DNA of 64,000 nucleotides from Camellia lanceoleosa. Its lineage: Eukaryota; Streptophyta; Magnoliopsida; Ericales; Theaceae. Location of the stretch: NCBI GenBank assembly GCA_025200525.1, contig CM045758.1, forward strand, positions 194,282,463 to 194,346,462, in the 5' to 3' direction. Position numbers and translations under genes: made by a program. The notes beneath the pieces were generated by a model. It was not told the origin of the DNA and did not search any database. It was given only the letters and a program-made list of their open reading frames with translations. The stretch's first letter is position 1. The number at the start of each line of letters is the position of its first letter. Of this stretch, positions 20,519-32,749 are shown in pieces.

Positions 20519-21851
20519 TGTAATAACCCGAAAATTTAAATAGTCCTTTAAATTTTATATTAGTATTATTTAATTATAAATGATTTCAAAAAAATAATTT
20601 TAACTTTATTATATTATTCGATATTATTTTCTGAGTGTTATGGTATTTTTATTATATTTTTCTCTATATTTTTCCTGAACCAAAATACACTAAAATATAA
20701 CATTTTCGGTACAACTACGATGCGTAGCCCCCAAGTCGCTTGCTGCCTACGCCTTGTCACCTATATATACAAGGATAAACATCATGTCCTAATAACACTC
20801 TTAGTCTCTCTCTCTTTTTCTCTGCCTCTAAGTGTTTTGTTTTATATATGAAACTTTGAGTTTAGTTTGAAGTATCTACTAAGTCTCAGTGAGCGAAAGG
20901 TAAAAGTTGAAATTAAAGTTAAGGTGAGTTATATTATACCTTGAGTCACCATAATATATTTTACGAATGTTTTGAGTTACCATAATTTATTTTATACAAG
21001 TTGTATTTTATTAGTTATATTAATATAAGTTATATTTTATAAATATTTCAGTTACGTGGATTAATTTCTGAACTCTATTTGTTTAAAATGAAACCCATGG
21101 ATATGTTCATTATATTTTAAAGAATATTTGACTATGACCTTATAAATAATTATGTTTTGTAAGTACCACCACGGGAGTCCCATGCTTTAGGAGACTTAAA
21201 TAACCATTGACGTTTGTTTGGTCACTTTGTGGCCCTCTATTGTCATGGATCTATTGACCTCTGTTCTGTGCGGAGATAAGTGTTACACTATTGTGGGAGC
21301 CACCTCTATAATCCGTACGAGCCACCTATTGAATCTGTACCTCTGTTCTGACTGTCACTTTTGTGACCTCTGTTCTGTTCTGTTCGGTACCGTGGTTATG
21401 GTTATTTATTTACATAATCTCAGTTTTGTTACTTAAATGATTATTTGTTCAGACTAAGTTATCTTAAATATTTTAATTACATAACTATCTATGGTTATTT
21501 TGTATCCCTTATACTTTTGGCATAATATTTCTCACTCTGCCTTGTGCTTATAGCTATTTACCAATTTTTAGGAAACAATACAATTCAGAAATAACTTTTG
21601 GAAAATCTTAGACGCGGGGCTACGGAATAGACACACACAACACTTTTATGATATTTTTCTATGTCAATATCGACCATTTTGGTCAATAAATTTTGTAATA
21701 AAAATAGAAACTCCGATGATTATTTTGGTACCCTCACTTAAATATTACTTCCGCTCGCGTTTATTAATTTGTTCAAGAATTGGCTGAAAGTAGCTTCAGT
21801 TACTGGCCATCACGATACTTAACCCTTGGGTACGGGGAGCGGGTCGTGATA
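20519..21851 (+). mobile_element. Solo LTR II
   Basis: 1,333-bp LTR from TGTAATAACCCG to GGGTCGTGATA, flanked by TCAGC at 20514-20518 and 21852-21856. The last bases are TA where CA is expected, consistent with one C-to-T change. An internal block (GTGGGAGCCACCTCTA, then CGTACGAGCCACCT) near 21293-21330 matches a block in solo LTR I near 19398-19430, so the two families are related. There are no internal domains. Confidence 0.85.
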
Positions 21852-22841
21852 TCAGCTTCCTACTTTGTTGTTTTATAGTTACAGAGAATGAAATAAACAA
21901 ACATGTGCCTTCAGTCAATATGATTAAAGAAGCCTTGATTTGTGGTTTTGGATATGATGTTTATGTACTACTAGCTTTCTAACAGATTTTTCTACAGAAT
22001 GTTAAGTTGGTCTAACTATAGGGAGGAGAGTTGAGTGATGAAAGGTCTATGTAGGTTTAATGAGTAAGAGATGTAAGCTTAGAGAGTTGAGAGATGGGAG
22101 CCTCATATTGTTTTTCTAACTATTTGTTGTTGTAGATTCTAAGCTTAGAGAGTTAAGGGATATTCTTCTTGAGGGTTGAGTGATGTAGTCCTATATTTTC
22201 ATAGAGATGTGGTAACTTGCTATACCAACTTCAATGAAATAATTATCTGTCACAATAGATATTTGTTTATACCAACCATTTGCTATACATATGGGATTCA
22301 TAGCCAACAAAATGTAGTGGTCATTCTTTTAAATAGTGGAGACTGTAATCAAAGCACAAAGTCATATTAAAAGGCCAAAGTAGAAATGAAGATAGATAAA
22401 AACCGAATCAGTGGCTAAGGAAAAGGGTATTAACAAGACATACCAAATCAAACAAGATGGAAGCCCAAAAAGAAACCACAAAATGTCACAAAGATGGTCC
22501 ATTTTTTTGCATAAATTATTAAATCTTCACCACTTATATATTTATTTCAGTTTGGCCTAGTGGAAAGTGGTAACAATAGTTACAAACTTTTTTCTCATCA
22601 AAAAAATCCTTACACTCAACAGTGTATGTGTTTGTGTGCTAGGAAGCTTACTTGAGCAATGCAAAAATGAATTGAAACCAAACTTTGAATCCTTCCTGAA
22701 CCACTATACTATAAATGGCCGTATCAATATCAAAAAGTGAAAAACCAAACTGATCTCTTTATATTTTTGTCATGTTTATTTATTTTCTATTTGTGACCAT
22801 GAATTGATTAAGGAAAATTCTTTATTAGATTAACAGATTAA

Positions 22842-22990
22842 CAGATCAATCAAATACCTATTATGAATTTCCATTTTCTCCACAAACCCAATTTTCATGA
22901 ATTTCCAGATCAGTTAAATACCTAATTTCCAATTCTCCACAAACCCAATTTTCTCCACAGATCAGTCAAATACCAATTTTCTATTCTAAT
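22842..22990. repeat. Three degenerate 52-64-bp direct repeats
   Basis: Copies start at 22842, 22906 and 22958, each beginning CAGATCA(G/A)T and containing AAATACC; the first two also share CTCCACAAACCCAATTTTC. They lie in host DNA; the third copy is truncated. Confidence 0.65.
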
Positions 22991-23215
22991 ACAAAAACTA
23001 GCAGAGAAACTAAATGCTGATTCAAGATTTTGTCAACATTTAAACTGATTGGGCCAATCTTTAAATATATATACATAATTTAAAAATACCAAAAAAAAAA
23101 CCAAAAAACTGAACCAAAAGTGATTTTGATTTTAACATTACAGTAAACAAGTAAACAAGTGAACAAGAATTGAGCAGAAATTGAGTAGCATTTGACCAAA
23201 AATTTAACAAGAACA

Positions 23216-23410
23216 CTAAATATTGAGTAGAAGAATCTCACCTGAATACTCAGATGTCGAACTCGTCCAACGGCTGTGAATGGTGGCTAGGGAAAAAAAA
23301 TAAACAAAAAAGATGATGAAAATCGGAGAAGAAGAAGAAAGCAAAGAGAGGAACATGGAGTGTGATCTGGTCTCTGTCTGTGTAAACCCTAACTCGATGT
23401 GTGTATACAT
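23216..23410 (-). CDS. Possible first exon, minus strand
   Basis: A 64-codon minus-strand ORF starting ATG at 23410, with a hydrophobic central stretch (residues about 20-42) rich in Ser, Phe and Ile. A consensus splice donor (CAG|GTGAG read on the minus strand) lies near 23241, and a possible TATA box lies upstream beyond solo LTR III. I do not recognise the product. It may be the 5' part of a host gene whose upstream region was separated by solo LTR III, or a chance ORF in a promoter-proximal region. Confidence 0.2.
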   Translation of the reverse strand: MYTHIELGFTQTETRSHSMFLSLLSSSSPIFIIFFVYFFSLATIHSRWTSSTSEYSGEILLLNI

Positions 23411-23527
23411 ATGTATATATATATATATATATATATCATAAACAAAAAGGCATGAATTCTAACCTTTTTGGTGTAGATCAACGGAAATAGAGAAGAAAGG
23501 AGTTCGATCGGCTTATCTTGGAGATGT

Positions 23528-26500
23528 TGTCACGACCCAAACCCGCCCCTATAGGTTTGGCACCGTAACCGGCCAGTAATCCGAGGATTACCTACGGCCT
23601 CTGAACAGATTAACAAAATATAAGGGGCTAGCGGAAGCAATTAAGAATATACCACGTCCATTGAGCTGTGCAGACTTATATGAGACAGAAAAATTTTAAA
23701 CTTTTTATTTACATATATATATACACATGACTTGAAGAACCAAACAAGAAAACATAACTTAAACTTTACATTACATAACGATAACACTTAACATATCCGG
23801 AACCTCCACGGGAGGCACATAGGTTGGCTGACAAAACAGATTCTAGACAGAAGCCTCTAGCCTGGTCACGCGCCTGATCACCTACATACATAAATAATAT
23901 AGTAAGCTAAAGCCCAGTGAATAATAACAGAGTAAAGGGTTTAATGAATGATGTCCATCACAGAGTTAGAAACCAGAGTTTATATCAGAAACACAGTCTT
24001 ATCAGAAATAGAGTTTTATGAATATTCAGATTTCCAAATCAGAAACAGATTCAGATACATACTCGTTTTCATATTCATACTCATATTTTGCATAAGATCA
24101 TATGTGATACACCCATTAGCTAACAGATCAGATTGGTCTAGAGACCACAGACAGAGTTGGTACCAACGACCAGGAGGGTCCATATCTTGCGCGCAAGTAG
24201 CCAAGGTATTATCTCCCCCAGGCAAGGGCCAGATACAGATAACCACGATATTATATCCCCCGGGTAAGGGCCAGATCCACGGTATTATATCTCCCGGGTA
24301 AGGGCCAGATACTAAGGGTGCCACAATTACTTTTCAGAAAACTGAACATTCATTCATTCATTTCCAACATATTATAGCTTTTCAAGAATCAATCATTTCG
24401 TATTATAGTATACTGAAAAATACATAACATTGAACATAACTTTACAAAGTTATTACTCACAGAGGGCCGCAGAGGCAATTCAGACAGACTGGATATATCA
24501 GATAAATCGGGCAGACAATGGCGCGTGACCTACACAAACATATAACGTATACACATTGAAATACAATATTACTCCATTGATTAAACTTGTCCTTTCAAGT
24601 CTCTAGTCTTTATAGTCCGAAGTTCTACTACGTTTATTCTTTCTCATTTAAATAAACCGGGTTCTTATTTCACATATTCTTTCATTACTAAGTCCTTCCT
24701 TTCCAAATAGATTGATCCTTTACTTGGCTTATTAAACAATTACCACTAGATCAATGATTCATTCTTTAACTAACTAATCTATGTTGATTAGCAGCTTATT
24801 ATTCTTTATTAAGTCATAAATTCCTTAGAACATTATTCACATGCATGAAATTGACATCAAAATTACTAGTTTTATGTTCTTATAAATTTTCCAACTAGTT
24901 TCCATAATCTTGGACTTAGCTTAATTAATAACCTCAATTCAATTCATAACCATAGATGCCCCAAAATATGTTTAGTCTCAAATTACAAGTATGGATTAAA
25001 ATCTAATTATAAAATCAACACTTTATCTAACATTAGGATTAATTCTAATTTTTCATAAACTTGATGTTTACAAAACATTTCGTTTTTCTCTTCAAAATAT
25101 GAGATTGAATTAATCCAAATCCTTCAAAATCCATGATGTATGCAATACAAATAGGTCCAATTTTATTAGTAATAACAAAATCAACTTAATTATGAGTTAC
25201 ACAAATCAATCTCTTAGAAAATCAACTTAACTCAATTTCTAACCAAATATATAATTCACAATCATGAGTGTTCTAAAATGTATTTAAATTGAATAAGATT
25301 TTTCAATTAAATTACATGCATGGATTAAACAAATTCCTAGTTTTCATTATAAAATCAAAACTTTAGGACTAGTTCTCAAATTTCCATAGACTTAATTTTA
25401 GTTCCAAATCATCATTTCCTTCTAATTCCATAAAATCGATTTCTAACTCTTTTCTATCTCCTTAAATTATGAAATTGAAATCATAGAACTCCTAGAAAAA
25501 AATATTTGCATGTGTGAAATCATAATCAAAATCCCTTTTATTCCAAAATTAAGCTCAAATGTTCATGAATTAATTCTTTAATTTTTCTAAATTATATGCA
25601 TGCAACCATAAGATTCAAATTCATAAAAAAATAATTAATTTCTAAATTAATTTCCATAATCACTAACCTAACCCATTTGCATGGACCAAATCTTCAATAA
25701 ACCTTGTTGCATGTAATTTATAGAACCCAATTTATGAATGGTTCTCAAAACAAAACTCAAACATAACAAATTTAAAGATCTATAATTCATATTTTCAACC
25801 TAATTTGATTAAACATGTAAGATCCAATTTCTATGAATTTATATAATTAATTCTCAACTAAAATCTTGAAAATTCATAATGCATGTAAGAATAAACTAAA
25901 AATAAGTGAAGGATGAAGAATATCAAACCCAAATAATTAATTTCTAATTTATTCCATAACCATGAATCTAATTTAATTTCATCATCTTTTTACTAATTTC
26001 CTTCATCTTCTTGCTATTAATTCCACATGCAAACCCAATTTCTTACAAACCCATGGAATTGGTTCCATAATTTTCTTGATTTTAACTTTTAACTAAATTA
26101 TCTACAAAAATTAAGACAAATAATTACCTAAAATTATTGAATTCTTGAGCATCCTTTGGCTACTCTTTACATTCCCCTTTGCTCTTAATTTCTTCCTTTT
26201 GTTCCAGAAAAACCGTGGCTTTCTTTCTCTCTCTCTCGGCTCTTTCTCCCTCTCTTGAACCCATATCCTCTTTACTTCCTTTTGTTTCTTATTGTCTTTG
26301 AGCTTCACAGGTTATTCATTACTCACACACACATATCACTCCTTTCTTTGACTTCAAACAAGACACACGTGCACTCTTCTAAGCTTTACAACACATCACA
26401 TGCACACACACACACAACACAGATTCTCAATACACCCACCTGAATTTCTCTGCACACACACTCACATAAATTCCTAACTCTAAATCATTTTACAATTTAA

Positions 26501-27176
26501 TTTATGGTTAGGATTAATTTAATTAAATAACACCTAATCTTAATAAATTTCAATCAGCACATCAGTAAATTAATTATAACAAATCATAGATCTCTCATAA
26601 TTTAATTAATCTAATTGACTTCCATTAGGGTCCAATTAATTATATTTAAATTTATCGGTATGAATAAGATTTTTAATCAGACTCCCAAAATGCTCCAACT
26701 AATAAATCGAACTTATTTCCAACCTCAATTTTGGTTTCTTAAGTCATTTAGGTCTTCAATTCCTGATCAGGCTCCAAGTTTCCGCCAATTAAATTATATA
26801 TTCAAATCGGGCACATCATACTTAAATTTAATTCGCGATAATCACAATCCTCAATCTTTCATAATTTAATTAACTTAATTTTCTCCAATTCGGATCTAAT
26901 TAATTGAATCTCAATTTACTAAACTGAATCGAATATTTAATTAAACTCCCAAAGGGGTCCGTAATTAAAATTAAATTGATTAACTTCTCAATCTCACTTC
27001 CTTCAGCCATTTAGACCCTTAATTTCTAATTCCAAAATAAACCTTCGATAAAATCATATACGAGTCAGATTCCACAATTCTCATAAATCCAAAATAAATT
27101 ATAATACTCGGCAATTAAATCTCAAATCCTCTTAATTAGTCAAGTACTAATCATTATACGTGATGGGGTTGTTACA
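23528..27176 (-). mobile_element. Solo LTR III, reverse orientation
   Basis: 3,649-bp LTR reading TGTCACGACCC at its left edge and GTTGTTACA at its right, so on the minus strand it starts TGTAACAACCCC and ends GGGTCGTGACA, like the Tekay-type LTRs here. It is flanked by GATGT at 23523-23527 and 27177-27181. No gag, pol or primer site is visible. Most of its right two thirds is AT-rich and featureless; it contains a three-copy repeat at 24204-24310 and CT-rich and CA-rich runs near 26220-26250 and 26400-26420. Confidence 0.85.
24204..24310. repeat. Three-copy repeat inside solo LTR III
   Basis: Three 33-42-bp units around a shared core of the form GGTATTAT(AT)CTCCC, then GGGTAAGGGCCAGAT, starting near 24205, 24247 and 24280. 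Confidence 0.75.
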
Positions 27177-27183
27177 GATGTAG

Positions 27184-27324
27184 AGGAGTTCGATCGGCTG
27201 ATCTTGGAGATGTGGAGGAGTTCGATCGGCTGCTGTGGAGGATCATCTTCAGTCGGCAAGAGAGGAAATGAGAAGAGGAGTAGAGGAGAGGAGCGAGCTA
27301 GGGCAACAAGAAGGTTTATATAGT
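27184..27324 (-). promoter_or_regulatory. Possible minus-strand promoter with TATA box
   Basis: Read on the minus strand, CTATATAAA (27315-27323) precedes a pyrimidine-rich leader and an ATG near 27252. The leader contains two copies of a 32-bp unit with TTCGATCGGCT (27184-27213 and from 27216); a third copy sits on the other side of solo LTR III (23498-23527). The units formed one three-copy host tandem repeat before the LTR inserted. Assignment as a promoter rests only on the TATA match and its position. Confidence 0.3.
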
Positions 27325-27329
27325 GGCAA

Positions 27330-27567
27330 TTATGTAATTGTTAAAGTTTTGGAGGGGCATTTTAGTCATTTCATCACCCATGAATCAGCTGCGCACTTAA
27401 GCTATAATTCATAAGCATGCCCCGAGTTGCTTATGAAAATGAGCTGAAAATAGCTTTTTTAAGCTATAATCTGTTAATATAAGTTGTACCAAACACAACA
27501 TTATAACTTAAATTAAGTCAAAAGCTGAAATAAATTACTTTTAAGTTTTACCAAACAGGCCTTTTAT
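27330..27567. mobile_element. Possible MITE-like remnant
   Basis: AT-rich segment with several AAGCTATAA and TTATAACTTAA motifs, ending in TTTTACCAAACAGGCC, a terminal-like sequence typical of plant MITEs. I could not match a clean opposite inverted repeat or a target duplication. Confidence 0.25.
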
Positions 27568-27780
27568 ATACTTGACCATTGATGGTTTTCACTTGTGGTA
27601 AATTAAAATTGATTGTTTTGTAATAAAAGTGCAAGATCAAGCACCCGCAATTTGTATACTTGACGATTGATGGTTTTCGCTTGTGGTAAATTAAATTGAT
27701 TGTTTTGTAATAAAAGTACAAGGTCAAGCACCCACAATTTATATACTTAACTATTGATGGTTTAGCTTGTGGTAAATTAA
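27568..27780. repeat. 88-bp tandem repeat, 2.4 copies
   Basis: Units starting at 27568, 27656 and 27743 share ATACTTGAC, ATTGATGGTTTT, TTGTGGTAAATTAAA and TTGTAATAAAAGT; the third is partial. No gene is seen from here to about 28200. Confidence 0.85.
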
Positions 27781-28799
27781 AAAGAGTTTATTATTAGCAC
27801 CTACTTAAATTTTTTTAGATTTTTTAATTTTTAATTTTTATAATAATTATATCTTGAAATAAAATTATATTAAAAGATAATTTTTAATGAAATATTCACA
27901 CACTAAGTAAAGACAATTAAAATGACACTCTATAATATTGTAGACTCATCTCCATCCCCATCTAAATATATTCCTCACCAACTTAAACCCGAAACAAATT
28001 CCTCTTCATCACCATCTTAAATCTTAAATATATTCATTTTCATTGCCACCATAGTTCTATCCAAATCAGTTAATGTTTCAAACAATCCTATTACATCTAT
28101 ATCTGTGGTCGTTTTCACCATTCGTTGATACATATAGAGCAATAGAGGACAAGAACAACAACTCTGATGAGGTTTTCATTGCATTGATAAGTTTATCTAT
28201 CTTGCATTAACGATTCTTTGTCATTTTTTTATGGTGGTGTTGACTATATATTTTGTAAAAGCTATTCGTAGCTTGACACGTGGTACATGGAGGGCAATTC
28301 AAGGAGTTAATACAAGTCTCCAGTCAAAGACAGACACATGGCACGTCATATTGGTTATAATGGATCTGCATAGCATTGGAATAGCGAGAAAGCGCAAGAT
28401 GACGTGGCACAATGGTTACTCACGAATTCAAATTCAAATCCAACAGGGAAGCCTAACTGCAATAATGGTGTAGTGGGACTGACTGTGAGAAAGCGTGATT
28501 AGCAATCATGGGAGGATATTTCGACGGTTGGAAGCCCACTTCGACGGTTACCCTTGAAGAGTATAAGTAGCATGGAAGGTCCCAAATTGAGGACCTAGAC
28601 TCAGATCTAGAAACCAATTTATTTACTTCGTCTTATTTCCTTCCAGTTTGTATATTTCTAGCACTTCAATTCCTGTACTGTACTTCATTTCCTAGGAGTA
28701 GTTTCAAGTAGTCGTTGTTGTAAACCTTTTCAAGGCTGGGTTATTTCATTGTAAGTTCCTATTTACTTAATGAAATTTAGTTTTCTAAATTGTTTTATA

Positions 28800-31700
28800 C
28801 AGGGCCGGCCCTGAGATTTGTGGGGCCTAAGGCGCGCTGCGAAAATGGGGCCCCTCTAATATATTTTTTTTTAATAAAAAATTTATGCATAAAATGATAA
28901 GTATCCACAAATTTTTTATTTAAGTATACTTGAACATATAATCATTAAAATTATAAACTAAAATTTACTTTCATATATTAAGATAGGAAGAAATCAGTAC
29001 AATGACTCAAAAACATTAAAAACTGGTTTTGTTGCTTTATAGTTTAGCAATATCCAGTTTACAATTAACCCAACGATCACTTAAATACTACTCTTCTTGC
29101 ATTTTTAGCTGCAAAATCACTAATTAAGTTTGTATAATCTAATTTATCTACTAAATCCTTTTCAATAGACAATATAGCTAATCCATTCAATCTTTCTTAT
29201 GACATTGTTGATCGAAGGTAGGATTTGATCAATTTTAACTTTGAAAAACTTCTTGCTCCGAGAAACCGATAGCTGGAATAGTCAATAATATTCTATAATC
29301 CAGGCATTTGGAAAACAACCATCCATCAATTTCAAATAATTCATCACCTCAATTGGCCTACTGATTTCTTTTGGCAAAATTTCTTTGAAGACTTTCAACT
29401 CAGAAAATAAATCTCTCCCATCAATATCCATAAGTCCATCATGTTTCAAAAAGTCTTCAAGATTAGCACAATAAGTCTTCAAGCACTCATCATTGGTAGA
29501 ATTTAACTTCTTCAAATCAAACAAAAATCCAAAAGTTTCATCATATATTTGAAATTGTTCAAATCTACTCTTAAGTGAAGAAAGAGCTTGATCTATTATA
29601 TATATGAAATAATTAACTCTAAAGGATTCTTCAGCTGATTGTGCAACCTCTTCACTAACATTCTCATCAAAATGTTTCTTTCTCTGAATGACTCGCCTTT
29701 CACGAAATGTAGGCTCAATCTCCATTTCAATTGCAACTTCTTTAGCTTCAATCATGGCCTCCAAAATCCGGTTTCTCTATACTTCTCAAGAAATGTAATG
29801 AGTCCTTTTAATTGATGTATAGCAACATCAATATGCATGTCTTCAGCTTGAAATGTCTTGCTAACAGAATTAACAGCAAACAACAGACTGTGCCAAATAA
29901 TCATGCCAAGCAAAAACTCAAAGTTCTCAATTTCAGATGTAACTAAGGATTGACTTCACACTTTGTATTGGGATCATCGACTTCTTTTCCAACCGAATTA
30001 AAGCATCTCTAATTTGTGGAGCTTGGTGCGTATAGCTTTAACACTTTCAATGCGACTTTCCCAGAGTTTGTGATAATGGCTTAAGTGTGAGACCTTTCAC
30101 ATTGTCTTTGACAATTTTCCACTTCTTTGTAGAAGATGAAAACAACATATATATGCGTTGTACCACTCTAAAGAAATAGATAGCTTTGGAACAAGAGGTA
30201 GTCATATCACAAAGGGTAAGAGTAAGACTACGACACCTACATAGCCTGTAAAATGCTCTTGAATTTATTTCAAGTACTCTTTTTTGTACACCTTTGTGTC
30301 TCCCTTTCATATTAGAGCCATTATCATATCCTTGCCCTCTTATATCACCAATATCAAGCTGGAGTGTGTGCAATGCCTCTTTAAGTACATTAAAAAGTCC
30401 CAACCCCGATGTATCATCCACTTTCAAAAATTCTAAAAAGAATTCTTCTATCTTTACCGGACTAGTTGAAACATCTACACATCTTATCACAAGAGACATT
30501 TGTTCTTCATGACTAACATCTGGAGTACAATCAAGAATAATTGAAAAATATTTCGCTTCTTTGATTCTTGCCACAATCGTACTCTTGATCTCACTCGCTA
30601 ACATCTGTATCAATTCATTTTGGATTTTGTGGCCAAGATAATGGTAATGAATTTCACTCCTTTGAATACGTTGAATGTGCTCTTGCATTACTGGATCAAA
30701 TTTAGCAAGCATTTCAATTAAGCTTAAAAAGATTCCATTTCTTTCTTGATAAATCTTCTCATTATCTCCACGAAAAGCTAAATTATTTTTTAAGAGTGAT
30801 CACAATAGAAATTATCCTTAGTAACACTTGTCTCCAGTGTTCCCTCTCTTTGTTGATTTGTTCTTGAACACTTCTATCAATTGTTTCATTCTTCTTCAAT
30901 CTACTTTCCAACTCAACCCATTTGCTCATGCAAATAAAGTGCTCATTACTAGTTTCATGACTTCTAAGCCTGTTGCCCATATTCTTCCAATCTTTCAATC
31001 CATCAGTAGCCAAAAGAACATTGTTCCCATCTTGCTTAAACAACTTGCAACAAAAGCAAAACACTTTGTCTGAAGCATCTGAATATACTAGCCACTTCCT
31101 ATCACCTTCTCTCCATTTAAGAAGCGTGCATGTAAAATGTAGAAGAAAAATGCCTATCTTTGTCATCTAAGGGAAAATTCACACCATTACCTCTTATGGG
31201 ACCTCTTTCAACTAGTAAATCCCTTAAATTTTGATCAATCTTGTCCCAATTACTAGGGTCATAAATGTTTAGAGGTCCACATTCAACATTGACATCTTCA
31301 CTTTCATTAGATTCTACATTCCCCAAATCTTCATTCTCATTCTCATTCTCATTATCATTCTCATTCTCATGTTCACTAGGTTGTTCAATCACCAAATCAT
31401 CATTCTCATTATTACTCACACAATGAGTAGGCTCTTCAATTACCAAATCTTCATCATCATTGTCATTTGAACCCAAAATATCTACTTGTTTCTTGGTACC
31501 AAAATATTTATCAAGTGCTCCCGATTGAGATTGAATTAATTGTTCTACTTTCATCCTCTTCTTTCTCTTTTCATTTCCAGAACTATACTTCCTAGGAAAC
31601 ATGGCTATAATCACAAACACTTCAATCCACAAATCACAAACACTTCAAATCAATCCACAAATCACAAACACTTCAATCCACAAATCACAATCCACTGATC

Positions 31701-32518
31701 TGATAGCAAATAAATTATAAAAAAAATTATTTAATGAAACAAAATTAGGACAAACAAATTATTCAATTAAAACTGATAAATACCTAGGTAAAAAAAATTA
31801 GGGCTAAATTATTTATTCCACTAAAATCTAATGGATAGGTAATAAAAAATTTATGGCAAATTTATTATTCTACTAATTGATAGAAAAAGAATATATAAAA
31901 AAAAAATTAGGGCAACTTTAATAGTGAGAGAGAGGACTTACATGAGAGTGAGAGAGTGTGTGACAGAGAGTGAATAGCCGGAGGAGGAGTGTGTGAAAGA
32001 GGGAGAGTGAGTCTGTCATGCTATGCTATCATTTCGTCTGCATCTGCTTGCCTAAGTTGCCTTCAAGAGGGAGAGTGAAGCACAAGCACTTCGTTTTTCA
32101 TCACTGAATCTGATTCACTGCTATGCTTTGTTTTGTATATCACATAATCACATTTGTATGTATTGTTTGGGTTGGGTTGGGCCCCTTTAAATACATTTTT
32201 ATTTTGGGGCCCCTTAAAGCCTCCAATGTTGTTTTTATTTTGGGTTGAGCCCAAACATATTTTCACTTTTTTTTTTCTTTTTTTTTTTTATATATTTTCA
32301 TTTTAATAAATATGGGCCAAACATATTTATAAATAAGTATGGGCTAAATTATACATGGGCCTAATAAAATATTTGGGGCCCCTTTAAATTGATCTTAAAA
32401 CCAAAAAAAAAAAAAATTGGGCTTATAACAATTTTTTTAATTTTGGGGCCCTATTTTTGGGCCAAAATTTGGGGCCTAAGGCCCAAGCCTTACCTGCCTT
32501 AAGGCAGGGCCGGCCCTG
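28800..32518 (-). mobile_element. hAT DNA transposon
   Basis: 3,719 bp with identical 14-bp termini CAGGGCCGGCCCTG at both ends (each itself palindromic) and a perfect 8-bp target duplication GTTTTATA (28792-28799 and 32519-32526), as expected for hAT. Several GGGGCC motifs sit just inside both ends (for example 28830-28857 and 32170-32475), probably transposase-binding sub-terminal repeats. The transposase gene runs on the minus strand and is broken. It inserted into the 5' LTR of element A. Confidence 0.95.
29100..31602 (-). pseudogene. hAT transposase (TTF zinc finger/DUF4371/hAT dimerisation)
   Basis: The start ATG is best placed at 31602 (MFPRKYSSG, the usual start of this plant family). 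The N-terminus is basic, then acidic Asn/Glu repeats (31330-31480). A TTF-type zinc finger follows (WLVYSD, FCFCCKLF, NRLRSHETSNEH; about 30930-31100), then a DUF4371-like core with [20 protein letters not shown] and [12 protein letters not shown] (30290-30570). The rest of the core lies at 29282-30050 and a decayed hAT C-terminal dimerisation region at about 29100-29280. Frameshifts or stops near 31130, 30782, 30050 and 29760 and several in the C-terminus disable it. It resembles the zinc-finger MYM-type-1-like transposases of plants. Confidence 0.88.
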
Positions 32519-32717
32519 GTTTTATACTCGTTATTTCTTATAGATTTCTCCTCAAACAAGCCACTAGTAAAAGTCCTCTTCACTGAGGCTGAAAGAACTT
32601 CAACACAATCGTCTGATAATTGGTTGGCAATTAAAATTCTGCAAAGACTAATTGATCCTTGCTGGCATGCTTAAAATTATACAATTAACCTTCAAAAGCC
32701 AAAAAAGCCAACATATA

Positions 32718-32740
32718 TTTTTTGGCACGCCCAGTGGCAC
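32718..32740 (+). promoter_or_regulatory. Element A leader/primer region
   Basis: TTTTTTGGCACGCCCAGTGG, downstream of the LTR end, is the TTGG(C)ACGCCCAGTGG block common to Tat-type elements just 3' of the 5' LTR. It probably includes the primer binding site; I did not assign the tRNA. Confidence 0.55.
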
Positions 32741-32749
32741 ATATTAAAA

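Larger units (their letters stand above)
21857..23527. other. Host intergenic DNA, no clear gene
   Basis: AT-rich host sequence. It holds three degenerate direct repeats (listed separately), a short A/T microsatellite near 23412-23435, and the possible minus-strand exon at 23216-23410. It ends with GATGT (23523-23527), the left target duplication of solo LTR III. Confidence 0.5.
28235..32713 (+). repeat. Element A 5' LTR (split by hAT)
   Basis: Left limit uncertain (about 28.2 kb); the right limit is placed at the ACA before the leader, 32713. A TATA-like GTATAAGTA at 28561-28569 follows a direct repeat of TTCGACGGTT (28520 and 28541). After removing the hAT element and one GTTTTATA, the LTR is roughly 750 bp, but the start cannot be confirmed because the 3' LTR is outside the window. 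Confidence 0.5.

Noticed and set aside
24016..24324. ORFs rich in Pro/Gly in solo LTR III
   Set aside because: They read through the three-copy repeat at 24204-24310 and have no conserved domain.
28231..28473. 80-codon plus-strand ORF as a host gene
   Set aside because: Lies in the LTR of element A upstream of its TATA-like box; no recognised domain.
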